64,000 nt of DNA from Anoplolepis gracilipes (GCF_047496725.1 NC_132980.1:6302072-6366071); one strand, 5' to 3'; positions 13,501 through 26,560 are shown, numbered from the stretch's first letter. A program made the numbers and translations. Notes: generated by a model from the letters alone, not told the origin.

Positions 13501-14821
13501 ATCCGAATTTGAAAATGGCAAGAAACATTTTTCAAACAATGGATTAGTTGGTAATTTAGCGAATAAAAAAGTTGTGGTACCAGAAGCATGTAACATGAAA
13601 AAAGGTAAATTGTGTATCAGATATACATTGTATATATTACCATTAAATAATAATGTATAAAATATATAAAATGCGGACGATCAATATTTTATTACATACA
13701 CAAATATTTCAGCAGAGATACAGTCTGACTCAAAAAAAGAAGAAAAATCCTTTGCTATAAGCGATGTTAAAAATAAATTAAAGAAAAGAACAGATGTAGT
13801 CAATAAAAGAGGTCCTATGAAAGCAGTGCATCCTGTAGACAATATGCAGAAGAAAGGAGGTATTAATTTGCTAATAAGAATTTTAAAAAAGTTTAGTTAC
13901 GAAATTGATTATTTATAATTAATATTCTACTAAAATTAATTGACAGTTAATGACTAAAAATCGATATATTCACCGATAATATAATTTCTAATTTATTTAA
14001 TTTTTATTACAATGCAGCATTATTCGGGAAACAAACGACACCATCATCTCAAACTATTACGCCGCCTAAATCCGATAAAGCTACTTCTTCCGGTAAAATA
14101 ATCAGCAGCACTCCTAATTCAATGGACGGTAAAAGTTATGTGGCTAAGAAATCTGCGAGATCCAAGCCGGTGGCTTCGTCGACGCCAGACGGTCAAAACA
14201 ATAAGGCTTCGAGCGCGCAATTGACGTCCGCTAATAAAAAACGTAATCTTTCTTGTGATATTTCGCCGGTGACTGCATATGTAAACATGAGTGGCAGTGA
14301 TGAACGGAAAGACAGTCCCAAGAGGTGAGCACAAATAAATTTTTAAAACAATGAACTACATTTTAAGCTAGAATTTATTAAAAACAGAAGAGAAAAAGAA
14401 AAAAATTTAACATTACATAATTATTTATATTTTAGATCATCGAAACTGCCAACTCCAAAGAAGTGTACAACACCTAAGACGGATAAGTTTGATATCCCGA
14501 AATTTCTAACGCCACCAAGACACAATTTATCACAGAATGCAAACTATCAGCGATCTCCGCAACGTTTAAATAGGAGTTTAATAGAGCGCCAGCGATACTC
14601 TCCCATCAATCAAAGAAAGAGTGCCGGAAAAATACAAAGTCCGTTAAAAGAAAATAGAATCACTCCAAAAGTGAAGCCGCTTAATTTGGTACGTATATTT
14701 TTGCTGACAAAAAAAAATCGTCTTCTGATCAAACTAACTTATTTTGCAATTATATATGCAGATCTCTAAACTTAAACAGCATGGTACCGGTGATTCCATC
14801 GACAAGGAAAATTACGCTTAA
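10510..14821 (+). CDS. Unrecognised Ser/Lys/Asn-rich, largely disordered protein with C-terminal KEN box
   Basis: I do not recognise this gene. Nine exons join without a stop: 10510-10532, 10654-11998, 12158-12248, 12379-13343, 13406-13604, 13713-13859, 14018-14324, 14436-14688, 14762-14821, giving 1129 residues. The first join is the weakest; a start at Met 10706 (MCDLIDLN) is an alternative. The protein is acidic and Ser/Asn-rich for about 850 residues, then basic, with repeated S/T-P sites (RSPRKTS, TPPKS, KLPTPKKCTTPK, FLTPPRH, RYSP, QSPLKENR). It ends in SIDKENYA, a KEN-box degron. There are no membrane segments or catalytic motifs. The basic, proline-directed phosphosite-rich tail with a KEN box would suit a cell-cycle-regulated microtubule or chromatin protein, but that is inference. 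A short motif, VKPSSYKDNNE, occurs twice (near 11188 and 12957), suggesting an internal repeat. Confidence 0.75.
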
Positions 14822-15799
14822 AATGTGATACAACGTGAAAATTGAAATAATTGCACTACCATGATATTAATCATTAGAGATTCCTTTATAGAAATCATAG
14901 AAAGAAAGAGAGAGACGCAGTTCCCTTTTTTCATATATTTATTTATCAGATATTTGTACGTTTTATAATAAAATACATGTGCGAGAGAGATATGTACGAA
15001 AATATATAATATCATTTGATCATACTTGAAATAATCTCTTTTTAAAATATAATAAACATTTCATTGATATAATAATCGATCCAAATAATGTTAGCGCAAA
15101 CTTGCGTTAATTCTTTTCGCATATGACGCTGCGAGAAAATCTTGAAAATTTATTTTGAAATTTTGTCGCCCCTTTTTCCTCTCCTAGGTACATATCTACA
15201 ACATCTATCAGAAAAATAGAATAGTGCAAATTACAAGCGTTCGTAGATTATACCATTATACAAAAATAAAATTGTGTATGAAAAATTGTTGAGATTCGTC
15301 CCAAGTAACAAAGTGACATCTTAATAACATCTTGATGACGTTTTTAAGCATTAAAATATCATTTTGCTACTCGAGATGTGTGACAAATAAAAAAAAATTA
15401 TGTTCTTAAATCACGGGATGTTCCCGATCATGTTTTGTACGCATGCGTACAGCAGACTACGCACTACGCAACAAATTGTATGACCGGAAACGGGAGAGAG
15501 CAGTACCGCGATTTTCCGCAGTAATAAAGATTGAATCGCAAGGTGCATATTTTCTAAAAATTTAGGAATTTGAAAAATTTTATATGTATTTATAATAATT
15601 ATTATAATATAATATTTATATTATAATAATAATAATAATAATCTCTCCCTTTATTACAATATTTATTTTAAAAAGTAATATAATATTAATATTTTGTTAT
15701 TTAAAATAAATATATATTATATTATTAGTATTATTATTATGTAGTAAAAAAATTTGATTTTTAATCGATCAATTTACTTTCGAACGTCATGAACTTTTT
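14822..15799. other. Intergenic DNA
   Basis: AT-rich. Includes a stretch of short (TAA/TTA)n and ATTATAATA repeats at about 15590-15745 that can fold on itself. No gene is seen. Confidence 0.5.
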
Positions 15800-17878
15800 C
15801 ATATGCGGGCCTGCTTAATTTCGCTTGTTGGGAGGAAGGGAGGGAAATCAGCGTTAAATAGCCGGGCATCGACGTGACCCTGGCCGGCCCTGTACAAAAG
15901 TGCCGGTGGTACAAAAAGTGCGCGTTGTGTGTGCCATCTTGGCGCGGTCTCTTTGGGACTCTTCCATATCGCATTCAGTCGCAGCCGGTGTTGGTCCGTT
16001 TGTTTTTAATCCGAATAAATTCGCACGGCTAACAGTGCGCGCGCATTGAAACGCAATCAAACGATTCTCCAGCGATTGACGGACGAGACGAAGTCGCCCG
16101 TACGTTACCTACAGGTATATATTTAAATCATTTCATTAGCTGTTGCGTATGAATTAGGTTGCTGCGCCGTTTCTCTCCTGCGAGCAGAAACGTCGACTTG
16201 TTAACGCGCCAGCACCAGAGGCCGTTTGAGAAAAACGGCACGTTATTTTTCCGTTAAAGACACTCCTCGGATCCTAAATCTACGCGTATTATGTATAAAA
16301 GGAGATGACAACGCGTGTGACAAGGACAGAACAACACGCGCGTAAAAAGACAGACGACGAGGACGACGCGTTGGTAAGTTTGACGACCCGGCTTTGCATG
16401 AGAGAAAGAAGGAAAACGTGAATTCAATTGTCAAACCGTCTTCGACATTTTTTGCGCGTTTCGTCCGATTTTTAGACGAGAAAGACGTGATCGTGTGCGC
16501 GCGTCCATCGCGATCAACATCCATTCGCTTATCGCTAAATGTCGCTCGCGCGACTAACGGATAACGGATATGACAATCGACGATAACGTGGACATCGATA
16601 TCGACGACGTCGATCCGAGGTTGACAGCAAAGAATGCACGCGAGAGAGCGAGCAGCTGATGAGTAACCGCGCCGCCGGCACGCGTACATGTACGCGGAGA
16701 CGCAACGCCGCGCGCGCATGCGCACCGTACGCTTTGACGTTGGTGACGCGCAGCGCGCGCGAGCGTCCGTGGCCGCTGCCGACGTATTCACGCTGGTATT
16801 CGCACAGTCGCCGCGGCCGTGCGAGGTTCATTCGAGGTTAGGGGGGTGGCCATCTTCTCGCGCGCCCGCGCGTGTCTCTTTCCGGGGACGTCGTCACTTT
16901 TTTTTTTCCTCTCCCCCGAGAGAGGTGTCACCACCCGCGGGGAAACGGCGGATTTCTTAATTCCGTCGCTTCTAATCGCCGCGACGTCGCGTGAAAATTC
17001 AGTCCGTCGCGTCACGTGGCTATTACTACCGCCCGTCCGTTCCACTTCGCGCGGACCCGAAGGGAAGGAGGTGCGCACTTATTACGCGCTTTCGGCGTAC
17101 GTAAGGTAAGTAAACGCTCCCTTGGACGCGTGGAAAAGGGTCCTCCGAACCGATTCCGGTATTCACGCGGAAAAACCGTCGCGGTCATTCCGATGACGGA
17201 TGACCCGCGTGTACCATAGATAAAGTTGTTCCGGCGCGCGATGCGACGTTAAGATGGATATGATGATATACCGGCGGCCGTGGCCATTGTTTACGAGCGC
17301 GAGAATTGACCGGATCGCTTGACCGGGACCGGACCGGACACGGGACGGTCGAGCGTTAAAGGTACTCGCGACGGTGTCTCCAGGATGATCCGGCGGGTGC
17401 GCCGGGAAATTTGCCGCGGATCCGATACGCGCTTTCGAGATTCTTCCGAGCCGGGTGGCCGCGGAGGGTGTGATGTGAAACGCGCATCGCGCTCTCCGCA
17501 GTTCGATCCGCGACGCGCCAGCGGACAGATTATCACGCGCGCGTGTGTCCTTGTGTATATTCGCGGTTGCACCTTCGCTCTTTTTTTTCTTCTTTTTTTT
17601 TTCCGTCTCTCTCCGCCCGAGGTTCGGAGAAGTGGGTAGATATACAATCCGAATTCGTAGAAGCGAGATAAGAGCGCGAGTGCGATTTAAAAACTTTTCT
17701 CGGAATCGTGTAATCCTAGACGCGTCGCCGTCATCCCGCGAATGCACGGATGGTGCGATGACAATAACGCGCGTCTAATTAAAGGGGTCGCTTCGGTGAG
17801 AGATATTTGGCGCGGGGACGCCATAATTCGCGCGATCGACTGGCGGTCCTCTCGATCATTCGCTCTCGATCGGACATT

Positions 17879-17921
<43 letters not shown>

Positions 17922-18597
17922 GTCAGTCGCTTCCTGGACGGACGCGTCGCGTATGCGTCATAAAACGAGGATCGGATTTATCGCGATATACGTAGGTAGG
18001 TGTACGTACGCGCGACGGTGATATCTCGCGCGCGCCAAAGAACGAGTTCGATAGAGCGCGCCCTGTCATCGGAGCGAGCGAGAAAGAGAGGGAGAGAGAG
18101 AGAGAGAGAGAGAGAGAACAGATGATCCGCGCGATTCTCGCGGCGACACGAGAAAGAAGAGTAGGCTCGCGACAAACGTACGGGACCGCATCCCGGGAAT
18201 GTTCTTCCGGGACGATATCGAAGACGGTGCGGCAGGCGCGACGCGGAATTTAAATTTGGTATCGGCATCTGGTGCGAGCTGACTTGACCGGCGCACACTC
18301 GCGGAAACGGGAGCGCGCGCGTTGACGCTCGCGAAACGAGAGAGGAGGATCGTGCGAAAAGTCATAAATGTTGGCTTGGTTTTTCAAGGGACGACAGAGA
18401 GGTCGGTGATCATTCCCATCCACGTCCAGGGCCCGCCTTCGTCATCGCTGTCATCGGCGCCGTCTCCGAGGTGGCGGATCCACGGTTACTTAGCGGCGAC
18501 CGGCTAAAGAAGGAGAAAGAAAGAGAGGGACAGAGATAGAGTGTGTGTGTGTGTGTGTGTGTGTCTGTCTGTGTCGCGCCCTCGTATATCGATACGA
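15800..18597 (+). promoter_or_regulatory. CpG-rich promoter and 5' leader of the SAMD1-like gene
   Basis: A sharp rise in CG content and CpG density against AT-rich flanks. Candidate splice donors, all on the plus strand, follow short GC-rich segments at about 16115 (CAG|GTATAT), 16374 (TTG|GTAAGTTT) and 17106 (AAG|GTAAGTAA), consistent with alternative noncoding first exons. Purine/pyrimidine microsatellites include (CT)n at about 17884-17920, (GA)n at about 18090-18117 and (GT)n at 18541-18564. Many open frames cross this stretch on both strands, but they are what CG-rich DNA gives by chance. Confidence 0.55.
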
Positions 18598-20467
18598 ATG
18601 ACAAAGATGCAACAGCACCCGGTGCAGGCGGCAGCGGCGCAGATCAAGCACGAGGAGCATATACTGGAGGCGATCGATCAGCTGCGTCGACGTAAAGCCC
18701 GCCCCGATGCCGATCGCATCTGTAACTATCTACTCCGCAACTTTGCGGTGGATGCGCGCGACACCATCGCCGATCTACACCGGCTGATCGAGGTGGAGAA
18801 GGTGATCCAGGTCGATTACAAGGGTAACACGAGCTACCGCAACGCGAAGAAGTGGTCGCGGCTGCAGCTGTTCAAGAACCGCCCTGAGGGCTTCCTGAAG
18901 GAGAAGCTCAACTCCAGCATGGTTTCCAGCGCGGTGGCCGAGCTCGTGGTCGAGGAGCCCGATTACCTCGACCAGGGCGTGCCGGCCGGCCGTCTGATCG
19001 AGCAGCTGCTCGACGGGGTCTCGAGCCCGACGTCGCGCCGCGTAGTCGAGGAGTTCCTCGGCCGCGAGGTCGCCAGCGGCAACCTCGCGCGCCTGTCCAA
19101 CGGCAATTACTCGCTGGTGGCGACGTCCGACATGACGACGGATGCGACACCGTCGCGACGCAGCGGCGGCGACTCGCAGCCGTCCTCCTCCTCCTCGTCC
19201 GTCTCCTCCTCCTCTTCTTCTTCCTCCTCCACCTGCGCCCTGGAGAACGGCAACGCAACGCAGCGACGCGTCGGTAAAGCAACGACGACGACGACGACGA
19301 GTAACGGCACCGTCAGCAATGGCACGGTTGGTGGTAACGTCAGCACCAATGGTTTAACGACGACAACCACGACGACGACGACGACGACGACGACAACAAC
19401 CACGACGACGACGACGTCGTCGTCGTCCGCGGTGGCGGAGCTCTACGAATTCAACGAGACGGATAACCTCAGTGACACTACGTCCGCATCGTCGCGATCG
19501 TCCTCGCGACAGACTAGTCACAGTCCGAAACTGGACCAGCACGATTGTCAAGTCAAGAAGGAAGAGTCTTATGACAGTGGGGATAATAAAAATGACGGCG
19601 AGAATGGTGGTACCGCGTCTGTCGAGACGACGTGCAACGGCGGCGGTGATGACAAGGAGAACAGGAACTCTTCGGAGGTAACGGCGGTATCGTCGACGAC
19701 GTCCATAGGGAACGACGTCGTCAAGGAGGAATCCAAGAGCAACGACGTCCAGAAAACGGTGCCTAACCTCAAAAGATCCGCGAAAGCCGAGCGCAAGCAG
19801 CGTCTCTTCGCGAGGACGGATGATCGGATGGATATAGAGATCAAGTTCGAGGATTATCAAAGTAAAGAGGAACCGGAGAAACGCGAGGAGACTAGTCGGC
19901 GCTCCAGCGAGGATCGCGAAGATGAGGACGCCGGCAGGAGTTCGTCCACCAACACGTCCCCGACTCCGTCCAATGTAAACACTGGTGGATTTCGTAGCGC
20001 GAGGAGAAAGGTAACGTCAATGTTCCTTGTCATTTTTATAGATTTTTTTAAGTAGTTTAAAACATGTGATTTTGATATATGTCAAATAAAAAATGAAAAT
20101 AATGTATGGTTTTTATTTATTTATTTATTTATTTTTCTAAAGAGCAAATTTTCATCTAAAGTGTTTATAACAGAAAAATAAATTGTATATAAATAAATAA
20201 ATCATCTTACATTTTACATATGTATTTTAGAGAGCGAGGAAAGTATTTGATCCATCTGACAACAATCTAGTGAAACGCAAACGTGGTAGACAGCCAGGTA
20301 GTCACAACAAAAATTCCATCATGCAAGATTCTCAGGATTCTGTCAAGACAAATGTCAAGGATGGACCGTGCAGACAGTGTAGTCTTTGTGCCAAGGAAAA
20401 ACAAGAAGCTCTCGTAGCTTGTAGGGACTGTACAGTACGAGGTAAAGTTCTTGAACAAAATTAGTCC

Positions 20468-20503
<36 letters not shown>

Positions 20504-21362
20504 CTCAATACTTAATACATATTTTATGTTTTGTTGCACTTGCAGCACATCCAAGTTGCATTTACAGCCCAGAGGAGATGCTTCAAAAGGTCAATAGTAA
20601 TTGGCAATGCGAGCGCTGTAAAACTTGTACCGTGTGTTGCGAAACGTCAGACGCTGTAAGTTTTTAGTATAGATTTTTCAATTTCATTCAGTATTTTATA
20701 CAATCAATTTATATATTTCTTTTTTTATTTTAGGGACCTCTAGTGACTTGTTTTAGCTGTGACGATGCCTATCACTATTTCTGTCACACGTCGCGTGTCA
20801 CAATATCAAAATCAAGTTCCAAATGGTACTGCAATGAATGCGCGCAAAAGCAGCAGTGCAAAGTGAACGACAACCAAAACACTAATCTGGTCAATGGAAC
20901 GAGCAGACCAGATAGCCCGTCCAATGCGCCAATCTTACCACCGGTTCTGAGCCCGCAAGTCTCTCCTACCAGGGGTTCCTCCGAAACAATGGAAGACGAT
21001 GGTCCCAAAGGGCCTATCGATCCGAATATTCCCGACGCGAGAAATTGGACTTCTGAACAAGTGTACCAATATTTCGCTAGATTGTTTCCCAAGGACGCTG
21101 AAGTCTTTCGGCAGCAGGTAAGTCGATCTATATCTAATGAAACTTAACATCTGATTCATATAATCGTTTCAGTGCTCTCTCGCATTTGTCTATATCGTTC
21201 GCATTCGTATTTCAGGAAATTGATGGCCATGCACTTCTAATGATGAGTCGAAAAGATGTACTATGTGGACTTAATTTACTATTAGGTCCCGCCTTGAAGA
21301 TTTATCGACACGTGCTGAAGCTTCAATTTCGCAGAGACGATCCCGAGCTCTATTGGCAATAA
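18598..21362 (+). CDS. SAMD1: SAMD1-like chromatin protein: winged helix, double PHD finger, SAM domain
   Basis: Five exons in frame: 18598-20010, 20231-20441, 20546-20655, 20734-21117, 21216-21362, giving 754 residues. An N-terminal winged helix of the SAMD1/KAT6 type (about 14-95; EHILEAIDQLRRRKARPDAD) is followed by a second helical block ending NLARLSNGNYSLV (about 106-178). Next come Ser and Thr homopolymer tracts (about 197-280), an acidic/basic low-complexity region, an AT-hook-like KRKRGRQPG, a double PHD finger with the Cys/His ligand pattern of DPF/KAT6 readers (about 517-615), and a C-terminal SAM domain (about 683-745; WTSEQVYQYF). SAMD1 winged helices bind unmethylated CpG DNA, and KAT6-type double PHD fingers read acylated H3, so a nuclear reader/repressor role is likely. 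The ATG at 18598 was chosen because the frame upstream is (GT)n repeat. The gene symbol is the nearest vertebrate relative by architecture, not a proven orthologue. Confidence 0.82.
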
Positions 21363-23364
21363 TATAGAGACGATCTTGCGAAATCAATCTTTTATGTTAT
21401 ATACAATCTAATATATGATTTAATTTGTACTTTATATAAATTATTAAATACAAATTAAATCTAATAAATTAGGTTGTGATAATTCTTTAGTTTCTCTGCA
21501 CAATCTGTTGTATATATGAATTATGTGTGTGATATATTGCTAAAGATCTCTTCTGCGAATATTGAGGATATCTCTTGCAGATTCACGCTCCTACCGAGTG
21601 AGCGGGCTTCGTTTATTGTCGAATTCCGCATTGAAAAGATATGCCGCCATATGTGCTAATAAAGTACGTAGAGACCATCAAGAATTCTATTGGCAATAAT
21701 ATAGATGATATCTATCATGAAATCAATCTTCACGGCATTGTATATGTGATTTATATTGTACAAATTAAGCCTTCTTACAGATTAAGAGATCGCGACACAA
21801 CTCTACTTCTAAATATCCACGTTGTACATATAAAATATATATATATATATTTATCGCTAAAGATATATCTCACGCGAATGATCTGTCGCAAGCCAAGTCA
21901 GTATCAACTTGTAGATGTGTATGTACACGCGCGATTATATATACTTAATGTACATACATTCCGCCTTTTTCATGCGCGGTGTTTTATAAAAAGGAACAGA
22001 TATTTTCTATCTCCGAACTGTTACTTGTTAATGTTACATTTACGTCTATTGAGAATTCTAGACGCTGTTTGTTCGGATGAAAACAGTTGGACATGTAAAA
22101 TGAAGAAGGAAGAGAGAAATTGCTGACTGATTTTACACGATTTTTTGTCACATAACAAACTTATATTTTATTTCCAGGTTTTACATATATGAGAATAACA
22201 CATACTTATTTGTAGAATATAGTTGTATAAGATAGATCTACTCTCAAGGAACATACTTTGGTTTTACATGTACTTTTCTATTATGCAATAAATATTTTGA
22301 TATTTATAAATACATTGTAATACATATTATAACATCTTTCAGGATTCCTATAACATCTATAGTCTATAATCATAAACCTTTTGAGATACACACGGATATA
22401 TAGGAATGCTTTAAGCTACTTTCAACAAATTGCATCGGAGGGAAAAACAGGTAAAATCTTACTTTCTACGCTTGGTATATAGATAACAATAAGATTCGAT
22501 TCAAGAATATATGAAAGTCTTGCGAACAGGAACTTGAATTATTTACTTTTTTTTTGTACAGTACATGTATGTTATATATTTCTAGATCACATGTAAATTT
22601 TTACAAGATTTGTGAACTTTCAAGAGCTGCGTCGCAACACTACAAAGCTAAACTGTTGCGTAAAGATTTTAACATTATTCTTACACACACGTCTCTCAAC
22701 CTATCTAAAGAAAGATAAAAACTGGTTTATTATTTATTATTGCTATTTCTGATGCCCCATAAGAATAAACAATATAAATGGAGAGTTATAATGGAACAAG
22801 ATATGTAAAGAGTTTTATAATATAAAAGTACCGCAAATAATATATAATATCTATCAATAGTATAATAGTTACTGTCTTGTTGCTGTCTCTTTGGTAATGA
22901 AGATTGATAAATTTAAATCAAATATTACTAAAAATGGCGGGAATATAGATATATACAATATATTGCCTTACATATCCTATAAACAAGTTCTAACTAACAT
23001 ATAATATGACGTTTTATAAAAATTCTGAAAAGATTCGCGCGAAATGCGTGTATATATAAAATATATATATGTATATATCCAATATATATATATAATTATA
23101 TTTGTATATATCATAATCTGCAAAGATGTAACTACCGCAATTCTCGTGTACGTTTTGCATAAGTACAAGATACAATATTGCTGATGCTCTACATGTGACA
23201 AATTTGAAAATAACATGCTGTATTAAAGAAATTAAAACAAACATAATTCTAAGCTAATAATCCAGAAATTAAAAAAGTCTTTGTATATGAAATTTCGATT
23301 TTTCCTCACGCGACAAGAAAAAGACTGACATAAATGTTTATATATAATATATATGTATAATATT

Positions 23365-23400
<36 letters not shown>

Positions 23401-23918
23401 TTATTATATTATATTAAATATTATTATATTATTTTAAATATTTATACTTTCCGCAATATAAACAGATTTGTATGTGAAAAAATTTGATTAATATATCATG
23501 ATGTATATAAATCCTTTAGCTATTTCCATAATTATGTGTGTTGTACTATCGTTATTTCGATTCTTGGGTGATTTGCCGCAAAACAATAAGAGCGACGAAA
23601 TTAAAATGGTATTTTGATTATGTATTCCTATATTGTCATTGAAAAATTTTTAAGTCTATTTCTTTTGCAAATTTGAACTTGTTCGTTGTATAATATATTT
23701 GTGTTTAAATATATACATATATAAATTATTGCATTTAAAAATGACGAAAAGGTTTTATTTTTTATATTAAAAATGTATCTTGCTCGATATATACATACAC
23801 ATCTCGAAAATTAATAGATATGATATAATAGATATTTTATAATATAATTATCAACATAAATTTTTCGAAAAGTTCAGAAATTTTATACCAAGCTGATTTT
23901 TTCTGCACTTTTCTCTCA

Positions 23919-23972
<54 letters not shown>

Positions 23973-24249
23973 TTGTCATTTTACATTATGTATATTGATA
24001 AATATGTTAAATGCGTCAATTTTAATGAGAAAAAACTTGTAAAGAAACTTCTCCATAGTATTACTGTGAAACATAATTTAAGTTTCCAATGTGCAATTGG
24101 CCATAAAAAAACCTAAAATATTTTCACAGTAGTTGATATTTGTATCATTGCATTGTTATATCATACTAAGGCTTTGGAAACGTGATACAATCGCGTCTCG
24201 CGTAAAATCCTCATCGAAATGTCGTGATTTAAATAACATCGAAAGCTAG
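21363..24249. other. Long AT-rich interval (probable 3' UTR and intergenic)
   Basis: No protein-like frame. Holds (TA)n tracts at about 23366-23395 and 23928-23971 and many AATAAA-like sites. It separates convergent genes (SAMD1-like + and TMEM59-like -), so both 3' UTRs probably lie here. Confidence 0.5.
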
Positions 24250-25566
24250 TTAAAACTCACAATGACTGGACGAATGTTCGTATTTAGGTGGCGGATCTTT
24301 GTACAACGGCGCTTCATCTGGCATGTACAACGCAGCTTTGGCCGAACTGGACATGTCGATTAACACATCTTTGCGAGATGTTGGGACATCGCCTGTCGAC
24401 AGACAAAGCCATAGCATGGATAGCATTATGAATACTGCTATGGCAGAGGCAAAAAGCCAATAAGGTACTCCAATGTCCCAGTAAGGTACTCTAATCTGCT
24501 TTAATGCACAATGAAACCAGTCAGATCCAGTTGTTAGCATAGATGTTTGCTCAGTTTCACCGGAATAATCAGAGGACAAAGCATAATCCACAGTCTGTAA
24601 TTTCAAAAATTATAAAAAATGGTATGTGTTTTACATTTATATAAAACATGTAGAGTATTGTGTGTGTTGGGGGGGGGGGGTAATTAAAAAAAATATTACA
24701 CACTTACATTAGCATCCATTGGTACAGTTTTAACATAAGTTTGCGGCAATTTGAACCCATCGGTATCCCACCATCCAGGAAGAAGTTCCTTGCGTAATCC
24801 AGGATCGGTTAATATATCATTCTCTGGCATATCAGGTGACATTAATAAAACATTGGAGTCTATGCCTTCTTCGATGCATATAGCGATAGAAAACAAAGAC
24901 AACAAATCCGAAACCCGTTGCTTGGCCATAAAATCACAACCGGTGCTACAGGCATAACGGTCTGGCGGATTTTTATAAGCCTCTGTGCATGCTGTACAAA
25001 TAATGTGAAAGCAATTTTATATTGTGAATAACATTCCTTATAACAAGTTATTTATGTAAACAGTCTTATATAAAAAGAATTCAAAATTCTTTTGAATTAT
25101 ATATACATAAATATAATTTATAATTTAAAACATTCTTCAAATATGTCCAGAAATTTATGCACAATAATCTTTAAAAAAAGAAATGAAATAGATTGACGTA
25201 CAAGCTTCGCAAGCATCCCTAGTGCCATTCAAACTATTTGGTTCCCATCCAGAACGCAAGTCGACAAGGTTAAAGAATCTGCAGCCTCGTTGACAGCAGG
25301 CTTTTACGTAAAGATTCTAAAAATATATACAACAGATAAATAGACAACAAAGTAAATAATCAAACATCTACACTAAATCAACAAAAAAAACTAACAGGAA
25401 TGGCTGAGAGACCAGTAGGTGCCTTTTCGCACAACCTGATGCAGGGATCTCCGCGACTGTAAAACGTATCCCCGAGAGACAATTTCGCGACCAACAACAT
25501 CATCAAAACAGTAACCTCCATGCCTCCTCCCTTCATCTTTGCAACACCTATGGATAGTTTTCCCAA
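24250..25566 (-). CDS. TMEM59: TMEM59-like type I membrane glycoprotein
   Basis: Four exons on the minus strand: 25396-25566, 25202-25316, 24708-24991, 24250-24594, giving 304 residues (human TMEM59 is 323). A signal peptide (about 15-33) is followed by a Cys-rich luminal part (GDPCIRLCEKAP, VKACCQRGCRFFN, SCTEAYKNPPDRYACSTGC) that matches the paired CxxxC pattern of TMEM59. The transmembrane helix is LFASAIAVFIMLSMLWLCL, with a short tail ending in PPPKYEHSSSHCEF, which holds a PPxY motif. Human TMEM59 acts in the Golgi and endosomes (glycosylation control, ATG16L1-linked autophagy); that role here is inferred. A 21-base tandem duplication sits just before the membrane helix. Intron 2 contains the left breakpoint of the segmental duplication, and exons 1-2 recur at 38953-39306. 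Confidence 0.78.
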
Positions 25567-26189
25567 GTTTTAGCTCTCTTTTTTTTTGGCGTTTCGTTTC
25601 TCAAAGAGACGAATGATAAGAGACTCGCAACAAACACTAAGCTTCACTCATCGATCACCTCTTCACCACGCTTTTTTTCCATTTAATATCGATATTCTCG
25701 AGTTTACAAATGTTACACTCGCGTTTATCTTTATCATCGATGCCGCGACTGTTATCAAAACGCTTTGTCAGATGAGATTCGCGAAGACGACGCTGACAGC
25801 TGACCAGCGAATAACGAATAATCGAGCGAATATCGATTTGATTACAGTAGTGCTACTGCTGGTTCACGTGCGCAGATGTCAAAGGAGCCGACCAATGAGA
25901 TGGCTGGACGGTGAACGGAATTTGGAGGTAAACATATGATTTATAAAAATATTAAATATATAATAACTTACTGCGATACGTTGGAGATATATTTTTAGGT
26001 AAAATTATCATGTAAGAGTTATTATTATTATTTTTTTTTGACAGGCCGACGCATTATTATTGTCAAATTAAAAAAAAGATTTTATTTTAAAAAGACGAAG
26101 TTTAAGTGTGAAAGTATCTATTTTTGTATGTAAAACAGATAACTTGTCACTTCTTGTAAAATAATAAACAAAATGTTGCAATTGTAATT

Positions 26190-26560
26190 ACTCATCTTGG
26201 ATAATCGTTCAAAGATAAATGACGTAATAAACACAAAAAATAATTTTAAAAAAAGCAATCGGATATCTCAGATCACATGACGCGATATATATCGCGAATA
26301 CGTTTAAACACAGTGCTATACTTTTGCTATCAGTGTTGGTACTGTATGACTTGCACACGTTACCCTTTTTTATTGTTTCGGTTACTCTGTCACTGTTATT
26401 GTCGCGTGTCTTATAAATTGTTGTCACCGATCGAATCGTTTCAGTCGACGTCATTCAACGAAATCGTCAGCATCAACGAGATCGAGTTTTGCCGGTGAAG
26501 TTTTCTTGTTAATTTATCATCAGATAAAATTCTTGATTTTATTATTTAAACGTGTGATAT
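26190..26560. promoter_or_regulatory. Conserved noncoding block between TMEM59 and CSE copy A
   Basis: This block is recognisably retained in unit B at about 40090-40500 although the units have diverged around it. It lies between the divergent TMEM59 (-) and CSE (+) genes and may hold the CSE promoter and a noncoding first exon. The shared motif GTCGACGTC[A/G]TTCAACAAAATC or close variant is followed by a donor-like GTAAAG in copy B, whereas in copy A a short insertion moves it to GCCG|GTGAAG. Function is inferred from position only. Confidence 0.35.

Noticed and set aside
16243..18365. Many overlapping open frames of 60-194 residues on both strands
   Set aside because: They lie in CpG-rich leader DNA with Arg/Ser-rich low-complexity translation in every frame. 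High CG content removes stop codons; no frame has conserved-looking domains.
19107..19860. Minus-strand frames inside the SAMD1-like first exon
   Set aside because: They are mirror images of the plus-strand Ser/Thr codon repeats (poly-Val, poly-Arg) and of a real coding exon.
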